The notes under the pieces were generated by a model, which was not told where the DNA came from, did not search any database, and saw only the letters and a list, made by a program, of their open reading frames with translations. A program made the position numbers and the translations under genes. Positions 1 to 8,600 of a stretch of 64,000 nt of DNA are shown here, one piece after another (the first letter of the stretch is position 1; each line of letters starts with the position of its first letter). The DNA is taken from NCBI RefSeq assembly GCF_002843355.2, contig NZ_PJAI02000003.1, positions 62,001 to 126,000 on the forward strand. Reading direction: 5' to 3'. The stretch comes from Colwellia echini. Lineage in GTDB: Bacteria > Pseudomonadota > Gammaproteobacteria > Enterobacterales > Alteromonadaceae.

Positions 1-1301
1 ATATCACTTTTAATATTGGTGAAGGCAAAGCAAGATCACAATTTCCATTATATACCACTCCTCCCGTTAAGCATGCTAGTTCACCTGGCTTACAATTAAC
101 TTTAATCACTGATCATGCAAGTGTCGCCACACCAGGTAGTGCGGTAAGTTATCGAGGTATCACTATTGGCCAAGTTGACAATGTTAGCCTCAATAAAGCC
201 GATGATAATATTCACGTAAATATTACTATTGATGATAAGCATCGTAGTTTATTACAAAGTACTACGCGTTTTTATAATGCCAGCGGCATTACTATTTCAG
301 GTGGGTTAAGTGACTTTGTTGTAAAAACTGAATCGCTAGACGCTATTTTACGCGGTGGTATTAGTTTTTATAACCCTGAATCACCTCAGGTTAATCCACA
401 TGATGATACACAGAAAACTAAAGATAATATTGCAGAGTTGGCGCAATTCACTTTATTCAAACACCAAGAAGAAGCTAGAAATGCAGGTAAAAATATTAGC
501 ATTCATTTTAATGATGTTAGCGGATTAAAAATTAATACCAAGGTTATTTATCAAGAGCAAACCTTAGGTACAGTGCAACGGTTAATCTTTAATAACGGCA
601 AAGTTGGCGTTACCGCACTGGTATTATTAAATGATTTAGGCAACCAATATGCTCTTAAGGGCACAAAGTTTTGGAAAGTAGAGCCTGAAATTGGTTTAGT
701 GGGATCTAAAAATGTTGCTTCCATACTTGATGGTGCTTTCATTGGCCTACTACCGTCTTATGATGCCTTATCAGGGCAAGAAGCAGAACCTAAAACCGAG
801 TTTATCGCTCTTGAAATTGCGCCAACAGTTGAGCGACTAGCTTACGGGCTGAATATTAAGTTAACCACTTCTCGCCTCGGCTCTGTACGTGTTGGTAACC
901 CCGTTCTTTATCGACAAATTAAAGTCGGTAAAGTTATCGGTATCGATTTATCGCCAACCGCTGACCAAGTAAATATATTTGTTAACATTGCTAAACCCTA
1001 CGCAGCACTAGTTAATGGGCAAAGTAAGTTTTGGAATACTAGCGGTATAAGAATTGATGCGAGTGTTTTCTCTGGTGTTAAAATAGACTCTGAATCAATA
1101 GAAACTCTTATCGCTGGTGGAATTGCCTTTGCGACACCAAGTATTGATGATGAAGACAAGCCAGAATTAGCGCCAATACCGGCAAGTTTTATTTTACACC
1201 AAGATATTGATGAAGATTGGTTAGAGTGGCAGCCTAAAATACTAATAAACGCAACAGACGAGAGTACAATCGATACTGAAAATGATAATGACGATCGATA
1301 A
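1..1301 (+). CDS. MCE-domain lipid-transport protein (LetB/YebT-like), C-terminal part
   Basis: The reading frame is open from the first bases, so the gene begins upstream of the window and about 432 residues are visible. I see three full MCE (MlaD-like) modules, each opening with a short beta pattern and carrying a G-x-V core (TIGQVDNV, LGTVQRL, VGKVIGI) and closing with a G-G-I-x-F type strand. The first visible residues look like the end of a fourth module. MCE proteins form periplasm-spanning hexameric tubes that carry lipids between inner and outer membranes. At least four modules, and no long C-terminal coiled coil, favour LetB/YebT over PqiB, which has three modules and a coiled-coil needle. 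The acidic tail of about 45 residues after the last module is not recognised. The N-terminal membrane anchor lies outside the window. Confidence 0.85.
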   Translation, partial: ITFNIGEGKARSQFPLYTTPPVKHASSPGLQLTLITDHASVATPGSAVSYRGITIGQVDNVSLNKADDNIHVNITIDDKHRSLLQSTTRFYNASGITISGGLSDFVVKTESLDAILRGGISFYNPESPQVNPHDDTQKTKDNIAELAQFTLFKHQEEARNAGKNISIHFNDVSGLKINTKVIYQEQTLGTVQRLIFNNGKVGVTALVLLNDLGNQYALKGTKFWKVEPEIGLVGSKNVASILDGAFIGLLPSYDALSGQEAEPKTEFIALEIAPTVERLAYGLNIKLTTSRLGSVRVGNPVLYRQIKVGKVIGIDLSPTADQVNIFVNIAKPYAALVNGQSKFWNTSGIRIDASVFSGVKIDSESIETLIAGGIAFATPSIDDEDKPELAPIPASFILHQDIDEDWLEWQPKILINATDESTIDTENDNDDR

Positions 1302-1362
1302 GGGTTTTAATACAGCCGATGAATATGTCGGTTATATAAAAACTGAATAACGATTAGAACAA

Positions 1363-1389
1363 GGTATAACTAATAATTAACGTTATACC
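1363..1389. repeat. Small inverted repeat
   Basis: Eight-base perfect arms, GGTATAAC and GTTATACC, flank an 11-base spacer in the gap between the MCE gene and the MTHFR-like gene. No T-run follows, so it is not a typical intrinsic terminator. The arm sequence resembles the ends of the TTATACCAAT-type repeats elsewhere in the window, but in the opposite sense. Confidence 0.35.
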
Positions 1390-1467
1390 ACACACAATGG
1401 TTGACAAATTAAGCTATTTGCCTGAACATATAGCCATCTAAACGTCCACAAAGTAAAGAGAAGTATT

Positions 1468-2454
1468 TTGACGATAACATCAGAGCTACAAGCCCGATAC
1501 AATGATATTAATCGAGGTGTTTACTTTATTGGCACCACGCCACCAAAAAGCGATACGCCACTCGATACAGTGTCTGACATTGCCGAGAAATTACTCGATC
1601 GCGTTAGTGACATCGATTTTGATGGTTTGATTGTTTATGACATTCAAGACGAAGATTCACGCATTAGTAAGCCTCGACCTTTCCCGTTTAAATCAACCCT
1701 TGATGCTAGACTTTATTCTTCATTATTAAATAAAAAGTCTAAGCGCCCGGTAATCACATACAAAAGTGTTGTTCAATCTAATGGCGATGACTTTAACAAC
1801 TGGGCAAATGAAGCCTGGGAAAAATACGGCGTTAAAGATGTTGTATTAGTTGGTAGTCCATCAAAGAATAATGAAATTTCATTACCCTTAGCTGACGCAT
1901 ACAAAGCCTTAGTTGAAAACCAACATGAATTTTTTATTGGTGGTGTTACCATTGCTGAGCGCCATGCTAGTAAGGGTGACGAGCATGAACGTTTAATTAG
2001 TAAACATAAACAAGGCTGTAGTTTCTTTATCTCGCAGGCCATTTACGATCCACAAGCGACTATCGACTTACTAACTCGTTATGCGCTTGAATGTAAAAAA
2101 GAAGGCTTAAAACCACAACGTTTAATATTAACCTTCTCACCGTGTGGTAGTAAGAAAACCTTAGAATTTATTGATTGGTTAGGGGTAAATGTTCCTGAAG
2201 CAACAAGCTTACGTATTCTTAATGCAGAAAACCCGTTATACGAGTCAATTCGTATCTGCGTTAACAGCTTACAACAAATTTTAGATGCTATTTCGCCGTA
2301 CGATTTACCGTTAGGTTTAAACATAGAAAGTTTAACCAACCGTAAAGAAGAAATAGACGGTTCAATTTTGTTATACAAGTTACTACGCTCAAAAATGGAT
2401 AACTTTTTAGCGAAAAAAGAGTTAGCCGCATTGAATAAAAAATGCGCGAAATAA
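1468..2454 (+). CDS. Methylenetetrahydrofolate reductase-like TIM-barrel protein
   Basis: 328 residues with the layout of the MetF superfamily. A beta strand with a T-P-P motif sits near residue 24, a VVLVGSPS strand falls where MetF has its ALRGD loop (about residue 129), and a family-typical block IGGVTIAERH...E..RLISKHKQGCSFFISQAIYD covers about residues 158-195. MetF reduces 5,10-methylene-THF to 5-methyl-THF with FAD. Here the catalytic Glu of the FEFFPP motif is not present (the strand reads YFIGTTPP), so ordinary MetF activity is doubtful and a divergent folate- or flavin-binding role is possible. The start is TTG: a good Shine-Dalgarno (AAGAGAAG) lies 5 bases upstream and there is no in-frame ATG nearby. 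A terminator follows, so it is probably monocistronic. Confidence 0.65.
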   Translation: MTITSELQARYNDINRGVYFIGTTPPKSDTPLDTVSDIAEKLLDRVSDIDFDGLIVYDIQDEDSRISKPRPFPFKSTLDARLYSSLLNKKSKRPVITYKSVVQSNGDDFNNWANEAWEKYGVKDVVLVGSPSKNNEISLPLADAYKALVENQHEFFIGGVTIAERHASKGDEHERLISKHKQGCSFFISQAIYDPQATIDLLTRYALECKKEGLKPQRLILTFSPCGSKKTLEFIDWLGVNVPEATSLRILNAENPLYESIRICVNSLQQILDAISPYDLPLGLNIESLTNRKEEIDGSILLYKLLRSKMDNFLAKKELAALNKKCAK

Positions 2455-2771
2455 AAAGCCTGTTGTAAGTTAACTTATCAACGATTTAATGACTAAGCAG
2501 TGTTTTTTAACACTGCTTTTTATTGGAGAAGGAAAAAGTATAAGCATAAATGACATCTACTTATTTGTAATAAACGAAGTGCTTTATAATTAATAAAGAA
2601 ATTAATTAGTAAAGAAATTAATTATCTACTACACTATTTTTATGTGAAATGAATTACAAATAACCTGAGAACTGGATAAGAAAAATTACGGAAAAGCTAC
2701 GCACCAAAGCTATTTCACTCGTTCTCATTGTTACTTTTATTATCCAGAATTTAGCTTACATAAGATAACTT
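2455..2771. other. Gene-free gap before the diguanylate cyclase
   Basis: After the terminator the gap is very AT-rich. It contains a 15-base direct repeat (TAAAGAAATTAATTA at 2594-2608 and 2610-2624, period 16) and no credible ORF. The promoter of the diguanylate cyclase must lie here, but no clear -35/-10 pair can be assigned. Confidence 0.6.
2495..2521 (+). terminator. Intrinsic terminator of the MTHFR-like gene
   Basis: Ten-base stem (AAGCAGTGTT / AACACTGCTT) with a TTTT loop and a following T-run, 40 bases after the stop codon. Confidence 0.85.
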
Positions 2772-3869
2772 TTGAAATATTTCCCCTCAACATTTTATTT
2801 ATCAAGATTTGCTGAAAAAGAGTTTCAGATTCAGTTAAATAAAAGCTCGCAGCGCTTGGCAAATACCGTTCTCTATTTATGTATATTCTTTTTATTATCT
2901 TTTACTGTATTGTCATTGGAAAGTGAAAATTTCACCGACAACTTACTTATAAATAGTATAAGAATCGTAATAATTCTCCTATCTAGCATATTTATCTTTC
3001 TTAATAAGAGAAATAATACCGAAAAATTACACATACACTTTTTTGGTTATGCTATTTTATTTTGCTGCACAATTAGTTATTTATTTTGGTCATTCTCCTT
3101 AACTCATAATGAACTAAAGGAAGGTGGTCCAATGCTAGTAGTCGCAGTAATCACATCAATTCCTATGTTGCATTTAGGTCATAAGTCTTTGCTTTGGCTT
3201 ATTATTTGTATTAATTTAATTGGAATTCATGTTTTTACGCCAGTCTCAATTTCGTGGACACTCTATTTCTTATTTACCATGATTATTGTTATGGGGTACA
3301 TACAGTACCAACTTGATATCCTGCTTCGAACACAATACAAAGCAGAGTTAATAGCAGCAGAAAGAGCTAATACCGATAAATTAACAGGGTTATATAACAG
3401 GCATAGCTTTGAGACTAAGTGCAGCAACTTAATTGCACAACTTCACCCCTCTCAATATATTGCGCTAGCGATGATAGACATCGATTACTTTAAAAAATAT
3501 AACGATAACTATGGGCACTTAGAAGGTGACAGAGTGCTTATTAAAGTGGCTGAAATATTAAATAGTTGTGAAGCCGATATAGTAATTAGATTTGGTGGGG
3601 AAGAGTTTATATTAGTAAAAATATTACAGATAGATCAATTAAACTGGCTTCATGACTTACCGAAAGCCTTTTCCAATAGTACCATTCCTCATCAATATTC
3701 ATCATTTGGACGAATAACTGTTTCTACAGGAATAGCGATAGCTAAAACTAATGAAAAAATAGTAACAACAAAGGAATTACTAACAAGTGCAGACGAGGCC
3801 ATGTACCAAGCAAAAAACACAGGAAGAAATAGGGTTGTAAGTCAAAGTGTAATCCCTCCCAAAAAATAG
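2772..3869 (+). CDS. Membrane diguanylate cyclase, degenerate I-site
   Basis: 365 residues. The N-terminal half has about six hydrophobic segments (roughly residues 28-48, 57-77, 80-105, 115-135, 137-155, 160-178) and no recognised periplasmic sensor fold. The C-terminal GGDEF domain starts at DKLTGLYNRHSFE (about residue 200) and has the active-site motif GGEEF at about 275-279, so c-di-GMP synthesis from two GTP is expected. The RxxD inhibitory site five residues before GGEEF reads CEAD, so the feedback I-site appears lost. The start is TTG with weak ribosome-binding sequence; it is chosen because it precedes the first membrane segment and no ATG is available before residue 100. The activating signal cannot be read from sequence. 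Confidence 0.85.
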   Translation: MKYFPSTFYLSRFAEKEFQIQLNKSSQRLANTVLYLCIFFLLSFTVLSLESENFTDNLLINSIRIVIILLSSIFIFLNKRNNTEKLHIHFFGYAILFCCTISYLFWSFSLTHNELKEGGPMLVVAVITSIPMLHLGHKSLLWLIICINLIGIHVFTPVSISWTLYFLFTMIIVMGYIQYQLDILLRTQYKAELIAAERANTDKLTGLYNRHSFETKCSNLIAQLHPSQYIALAMIDIDYFKKYNDNYGHLEGDRVLIKVAEILNSCEADIVIRFGGEEFILVKILQIDQLNWLHDLPKAFSNSTIPHQYSSFGRITVSTGIAIAKTNEKIVTTKELLTSADEAMYQAKNTGRNRVVSQSVIPPKK

Positions 3870-3876
3870 TAACACT

Positions 3877-3910
3877 CGAGACCTTATAACTTACAAATTA
3901 TAAGGTCTCG
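3877..3910. terminator. Hairpin between convergent genes
   Basis: A perfect 13-base stem (CGAGACCTTATAA / TTATAAGGTCTCG) with an 8-base loop lies between the convergent diguanylate cyclase and lysR genes. No long T-run follows on either strand, so it is a structural barrier or weak bidirectional terminator rather than a textbook one. Confidence 0.55.
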
Positions 3911-3958
3911 ATAAATTACACCGTATTTTCGCCTACTTTTATAAAACTAAAGTCATTT

Positions 3959-4885
3959 CTAGCCGCGCTTTTCAATAAACTTACGTAACACTGTTTGACC
4001 TTCATTTTGCATAAAATCATAAAACAACTTAGCGAGTATTGACTGTTTACGTCGCTTATTCTGGACTAAATACCAAGTACTTTTAATAGGAAAACCCTCT
4101 ACATTAAGTTTAACTAATCCCGAGCCTGAACTATGTTCAAGTGTGTGTTGGCTTAAAATAGCCAAGCCTAAATCAGCTGCAACTGAGTGTTTAATGGCTT
4201 CACTACTTTCAATAGTCATTTTCTCTTTTAAACTAATTTTATGCTGGTGACAAAACTGATCAACCGAAAGGCGTGTACCAGATCCATGTTCACGCATAAT
4301 AAATGGGTAATGTGTTAAGCGCGCTAAACTGATTGACGGCTGTAAGGTTAATTCATGTTTTGCTGGTGCAACCACAACTAATAAATTATCTAAAAAAGGA
4401 TCCGCACTGATATTTGTATCGTCAAGACAATCACTTAGTACATAAAAATCATCTTTATTTTCTTTAAGGCTAGCTAAAACCTCAGCTCTATTACCAATAT
4501 TTAACTCTACATCGACCAAGGGATATTTTTTACAAAAAGACCCTAGTAGCAAAGGTAAAAAATACTTGGCAGTGGAAACAACATTGAGTTTTAAGGTACC
4601 TGATTTAACACCTTTTAAATCGTCTAATTTTGAACTTAAACGATTCAAAGTAGAAAACATCTCGTTAGAGGCTTCTAACACAGCAAGCCCCGCATCAGTT
4701 AGCTTAACCGACTTGCCATGCACTCTATAAAGAGTAATATCAAACAGTTCACTGAGTTTTTTAAGCTGTATTGAAACGGACGGTTGAGAGATATATAGTT
4801 TTTCAGCCACTACCGATATTTTCTTATATTCAGCTAGCGCTTGTAATATTTGTAATTGCCGTAATGTAGGTGTCCTATTATTCAC
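3959..4885 (-). CDS. LysR-family regulator, CbbR/CysL-like
   Basis: 308 residues. The N-terminal winged HTH (about residues 8-66, with AEKLYISQPSVSIQLKKL as recognition region) is followed by a periplasmic-binding-like effector domain (about 92-300). The strand VVSTAKYFLPLLLGSF at the start of the effector domain is typical of CbbR-type regulators of carbon fixation genes and of the related CysL/YeiE group. It is transcribed divergently from ppc with a 149-base shared region, so control of ppc (anaplerotic CO2 fixation) is a reasonable inference but is not shown by the sequence. LysR proteins usually repress themselves from such divergent sites; a palindrome at 4909-4922 is a candidate operator. 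Confidence 0.8.
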   Translation of the reverse strand: MNNRTPTLRQLQILQALAEYKKISVVAEKLYISQPSVSIQLKKLSELFDITLYRVHGKSVKLTDAGLAVLEASNEMFSTLNRLSSKLDDLKGVKSGTLKLNVVSTAKYFLPLLLGSFCKKYPLVDVELNIGNRAEVLASLKENKDDFYVLSDCLDDTNISADPFLDNLLVVVAPAKHELTLQPSISLARLTHYPFIMREHGSGTRLSVDQFCHQHKISLKEKMTIESSEAIKHSVAADLGLAILSQHTLEHSSGSGLVKLNVEGFPIKSTWYLVQNKRRKQSILAKLFYDFMQNEGQTVLRKFIEKRG

Positions 4886-4908
4886 GATATAGCCTTTTAT
4901 CTATGACA

Positions 4909-4922
4909 ATAATACTTATTAT
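4909..4922. promoter_or_regulatory. Candidate LysR operator in the lysR-ppc divergent region
   Basis: The sequence ATAATACTTATTAT is a 14-base palindrome of the general T-N11-A LysR form, 24 bases upstream of the regulator start. The region is AT-rich, so chance occurrence is quite possible. Confidence 0.3.
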
Positions 4923-5034
4923 ATATTTTTAATTATTTTAAGTCTTCTTTATGATGTTTATATCGTTATTTTATATATACTGTTTATTCGTTAAATTATT
5001 TTAAACGCAGTTAATCATAATCAAGAGGATTTCT

Positions 5035-7596
5035 ATGTTAGAACCTATTCAACAAAATGTACGCGACTTAGGTACTTTACTCGGTAAAACCATTGCCGCC
5101 GATCAAGGTGAAAAGTGGTTAGAAGAAATTGAAAGCGTTCGTTTAGAAGGTAGAGAAATAGCGGCAGGTAACACCAAAGCTATCGCGGCTCTGCAAGAAA
5201 AATTTGCTCATTGTGATGAAAAAGAGCTTCTGATTTACTCAAGAGCATTTAGCCAATTCTTAAACTTAGTAAATGTTGCAGAGCAACAATATACAACAAG
5301 TGAAGAAGGCTTAGATGAGTTAGATCATGCTCATCCACTTGAAGATCTTGAAGAGCATATTACCAATATAGATCCAGAAGTGATCACTGCGGCACTTAAA
5401 AAATTAAAAATTGAATTGGTATTAACGGCGCATCCTACTGAAGTAAACCGTAGAGCCTTTATTCATAAATATAAAAAAATCGGTCAAGCATTAGATACAC
5501 CAAACAATGCTTTATCAGCACGTGTTGAAGAGTTAGTTGAACAAGCATGGCATACCGATGAAATTCGCCACAAACGCCCTACTCCGCTAGATGAATCACG
5601 CTGGGGTTTAAATAGTATAGCCGACAACTTTTGGTTTGCTATTCCGCAATTTATGCGTGAGCTAGATGACTTTTCAGTAAAAGTAACAGGTAAAAAATTA
5701 GCTGATGACTATACGCCAATTACTATGGCAAGTTGGATGGCAGGCGATCGTGATGGCAACCCATTTGTAACAGCAAGCTTAAGTGAAGAAGCGCTTATTA
5801 AAGCGCGTTTAATGGCGGCACACTTATATTTAAAAGATTTTGAAAGACTTTATTTAGAACTTTCAATGTCTAAAGCAACGCCTGAGTTAGTTGACGCTGA
5901 TAAAAACTTACGTGGCCCTTACCGCCAACAATTAGCGCCGGTAATACTTTTATTAAAAGCGACTATTGAGCAATTAAAAGAAGGCAAAACCGAAGGCGTT
6001 CTTTCTAGCTCTGATCAATTACGTCAGCCTTTAAAAACTTGTCGTGATAGTTTATTAGCAATGGGCTTAACCAATGTTGCTAACTCATTAATTCTTGATT
6101 TAATTCGCAAGGTTAATAGCTTTGGTATCTCGTTAGTTAAACTTGATATTAGACAGCACAGTGAGCGCCACGATAGCGCAATAGCTGAAATAACTGAGTT
6201 ATTAAACTTAGGTACTTATACCGATTGGGATGAAGCGAAAAGACAAGAATTTTTATTGGCTGAGTTAAAAAATCCTCGCCCATTATTACCTAGCAATAAT
6301 TGGTCGGAAGATACTCAAGAAGTACTTGATACTTACGCGTTAATAGCAAGCCAACCAGCTGAGCTTTTCGGACTTTATATTATTTCAATGGCGAGTGAAG
6401 TAAGTGATGTTTTAGCGGTTAAATTATTACTTAAAGCTTCTGGCGTTAAGTGGAATATGCCAATTGCACCATTATTTGAAACACTCGATGATTTAAATAA
6501 TGCACCACAAGTAATGTCTGAATTATTAAATATTGAAAGCTACCGTAACACTTGTGACGGACAACACAATGTAATGATTGGCTATAGTGACTCATCTAAA
6601 GATGCTGGCGTACTTGCCGCAACTTGGGGTCAATATGAATCTCAAGAGAAGCTTGTTGAAGTGTTTGTTGAACAAAATATTGAGTTAAAATTATTCCACG
6701 GCCGAGGCGGCACAATTGGTCGAGGCGGCGGTCCAGCACATGCAGCTATTGCATCACAACCTCCAGGTACATTAGACGGTGGTTTACGTGTAACAGAGCA
6801 AGGCGAAACTATTCGTCATAAGTTTGGTACACCAAGCTTAGCCAACCGTAGCTTACATTTGTATGCTTCAGCTATTTTAGAGTGTTTAATTAACCCACCA
6901 CCTGTGCCTACACAAGCATGGCGTGACATTATGAAAACTATGTCTGAAGAAAGCTGTACAACTTATCGTAAATACGTTGAAGGCAATGACGATTTTGTTA
7001 AATATTTCCGTCAAGCAACACCAGAGCAAGAGCTTGCCTCACTACCATTAGGCTCACGCCCAAGTAAACGTAAGTCAGACGGTGGTATTGAATCGTTACG
7101 CGCTATTCCATGGATTTTTGCTTGGGCTCAAAACCGTTTAGTGGTTCCTGCTTGGCTTGGTTTGGGTAGTGCAATACAAAGCGCTTATCAAGAGAATGAA
7201 GCGCTTATTAAAGAAATGCTACAACAATGGCCTTATTTCCGTTCACGTATCTCATTAACAGAAATGGTGTACTTGAAAGCAGATAAAGAAATGTCAGCAT
7301 TATACGATGAGTCTTTAGTTGAAGATTCTTTAAAAGTAATGGGTAAAGAGTTACGTGCACAACTTGTACAAGACAAAGCAACTATCTTAGGCATTTTGGG
7401 GCAGAAAGAAGCATTAGAGAATGATCCTTGGAACTTTAACTCTTTTGAACTTCGTCGCCCTTACTTAGCACCATTGCACTTATTGCAAATAGAAGCACTT
7501 AAACGTTTACGAGCGCAACCTGAACACCCTGAAAATGAGCAGGTGTTGATGGTAACCATGTCAGGTATTGCAACGGGTATGCGTAATACGGGGTAA
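5035..7596 (+). CDS. ppc: Phosphoenolpyruvate carboxylase
   Basis: 853 residues, close to the bacterial length of about 880. PEPC adds bicarbonate to PEP to give oxaloacetate and refills the TCA cycle. Visible signatures are TAHPTEVNRR with the catalytic His at residue 133, WMAGDRDGNPFVT (about 235), GYSDSSKDAG (about 515), FHGRGGTIGRGGGPAH (about 553-568) and the conserved C-terminal end MRNTG, which packs at the active/allosteric site. The start ATG has the Shine-Dalgarno AAGAGGA 6-7 bases upstream. It is transcribed alone, between a divergent LysR gene and a strong terminator. Confidence 0.97.
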   Translation: MLEPIQQNVRDLGTLLGKTIAADQGEKWLEEIESVRLEGREIAAGNTKAIAALQEKFAHCDEKELLIYSRAFSQFLNLVNVAEQQYTTSEEGLDELDHAHPLEDLEEHITNIDPEVITAALKKLKIELVLTAHPTEVNRRAFIHKYKKIGQALDTPNNALSARVEELVEQAWHTDEIRHKRPTPLDESRWGLNSIADNFWFAIPQFMRELDDFSVKVTGKKLADDYTPITMASWMAGDRDGNPFVTASLSEEALIKARLMAAHLYLKDFERLYLELSMSKATPELVDADKNLRGPYRQQLAPVILLLKATIEQLKEGKTEGVLSSSDQLRQPLKTCRDSLLAMGLTNVANSLILDLIRKVNSFGISLVKLDIRQHSERHDSAIAEITELLNLGTYTDWDEAKRQEFLLAELKNPRPLLPSNNWSEDTQEVLDTYALIASQPAELFGLYIISMASEVSDVLAVKLLLKASGVKWNMPIAPLFETLDDLNNAPQVMSELLNIESYRNTCDGQHNVMIGYSDSSKDAGVLAATWGQYESQEKLVEVFVEQNIELKLFHGRGGTIGRGGGPAHAAIASQPPGTLDGGLRVTEQGETIRHKFGTPSLANRSLHLYASAILECLINPPPVPTQAWRDIMKTMSEESCTTYRKYVEGNDDFVKYFRQATPEQELASLPLGSRPSKRKSDGGIESLRAIPWIFAWAQNRLVVPAWLGLGSAIQSAYQENEALIKEMLQQWPYFRSRISLTEMVYLKADKEMSALYDESLVEDSLKVMGKELRAQLVQDKATILGILGQKEALENDPWNFNSFELRRPYLAPLHLLQIEALKRLRAQPEHPENEQVLMVTMSGIATGMRNTG

Positions 7597-7643
7597 TAGT
7601 AAAGGTTCGAATAGTCCGTAAAGCTAGCTAGACATAAAAATTT

Positions 7644-7681
7644 AAAAAGGTGTAATCAGTATATTGATTACACCTTTTTTT
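7644..7681 (+). terminator. Intrinsic terminator of ppc
   Basis: Fifteen-base stem (AAAAAGGTGTAATCA / TGATTACACCTTTTT) with a six-base loop, running into a T-tract. Confidence 0.92.
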
Positions 7682-7888
7682 ATCGTTAAAAACTAATTTG
7701 CTAGTTATAAAATAAATAACCTGATCTAGGGATAATTTAAACCAAACAATGAGTAAAAATCGGATTAATGACCCCTATAATTTTGAGTGATATAATACTT
7801 TTTTGTCGATGCTCTGATTGATAATATCATCGGCAACTTAATCGTTAATTAAATCCAATATTCATTAAATTCTTCATCAGGAAACTTC

Positions 7889-8569
7889 ATGACATTACAG
7901 CAAAAAAAAGTCTTACTTTTTGATCTCGACGGTACGTTAGTAGATAGCGCTCCAGATCTTGCTGCTGCTTTAAACAAAACGCTAGCAGACTTAGACAAGC
8001 CTGAATTTTCGCAAGACACTATTCGTAGTTGGGTTGGCAATGGCGCACAAACGTTGGTAGCTCGAGGTTTATCTGGCTCTGCCACTATTGATAGCCAATT
8101 AGACTCTGAATTAGCGCAGCAAGCAGTAACACTTTTCTTAAATCATTACCGTGAACAGATGTGTGTTGAAACGGTATTGTATGCTGACGTAAAAGAAGGT
8201 TTAGTTGCTTTAAAAGCGGCAGGGTTTCGTCTTGGTATCATAACCAATAAACCTGTTGAATTTATACAACCAATATTATCAGGTTTAGGAATTGATGCGT
8301 TATTCGAAATTATTATCGGTGCAGATACCTTATCAGAGAAAAAACCTCATCCTGCACAATTAATTTATGCTGTAGAGCAACTTAACGTTACCACTGAAAG
8401 TTGTTTAATGATTGGCGATTCTAAGAATGATATTCTTGCCGCCAAAGCCGCAAATATGGATAGCGTAGGACTAACTTATGGTTATAACTACGGTGAAGCA
8501 ATAGCTAATTATGAGCCACAGTGGTGTTTTGATACGTTTGCAGAATTCAGCAAAGCAACACTAGGCTAG
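7889..8569 (+). CDS. gph: Phosphoglycolate phosphatase, HAD family
   Basis: 226 residues. The HAD motifs are in order: LLFDLDGTLVD with nucleophile Asp12 and acid Asp14, IITNKP (motif II, about residue 117), KKPHP (motif III lysine, about 152) and MIGDSKNDILAA (motif IV, about 174). The helical cap between motifs I and II and the DGTLVDSAPDLAAALN opening are typical of Gph, which removes 2-phosphoglycolate produced from DNA 3'-end repair or oxygenase side reactions. Other small HAD phosphatases such as pyrophosphatase PpaX share this layout, so substrate is inferred. The Shine-Dalgarno CAGGAA lies 6 bases before the ATG. It converges with the FAD oxidoreductase gene. Confidence 0.88.
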   Translation: MTLQQKKVLLFDLDGTLVDSAPDLAAALNKTLADLDKPEFSQDTIRSWVGNGAQTLVARGLSGSATIDSQLDSELAQQAVTLFLNHYREQMCVETVLYADVKEGLVALKAAGFRLGIITNKPVEFIQPILSGLGIDALFEIIIGADTLSEKKPHPAQLIYAVEQLNVTTESCLMIGDSKNDILAAKAANMDSVGLTYGYNYGEAIANYEPQWCFDTFAEFSKATLG

Positions 8570-8600
8570 ACCTATTAAATTGGTGAAGTTAGGGTTAAGT

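Noticed and set aside
2594-2624. 15-base direct repeat upstream of the diguanylate cyclase as a regulator site
   Set aside because: It is almost pure A/T in an AT-rich region, so slippage is a simpler explanation. It is mentioned only in the gap entry.
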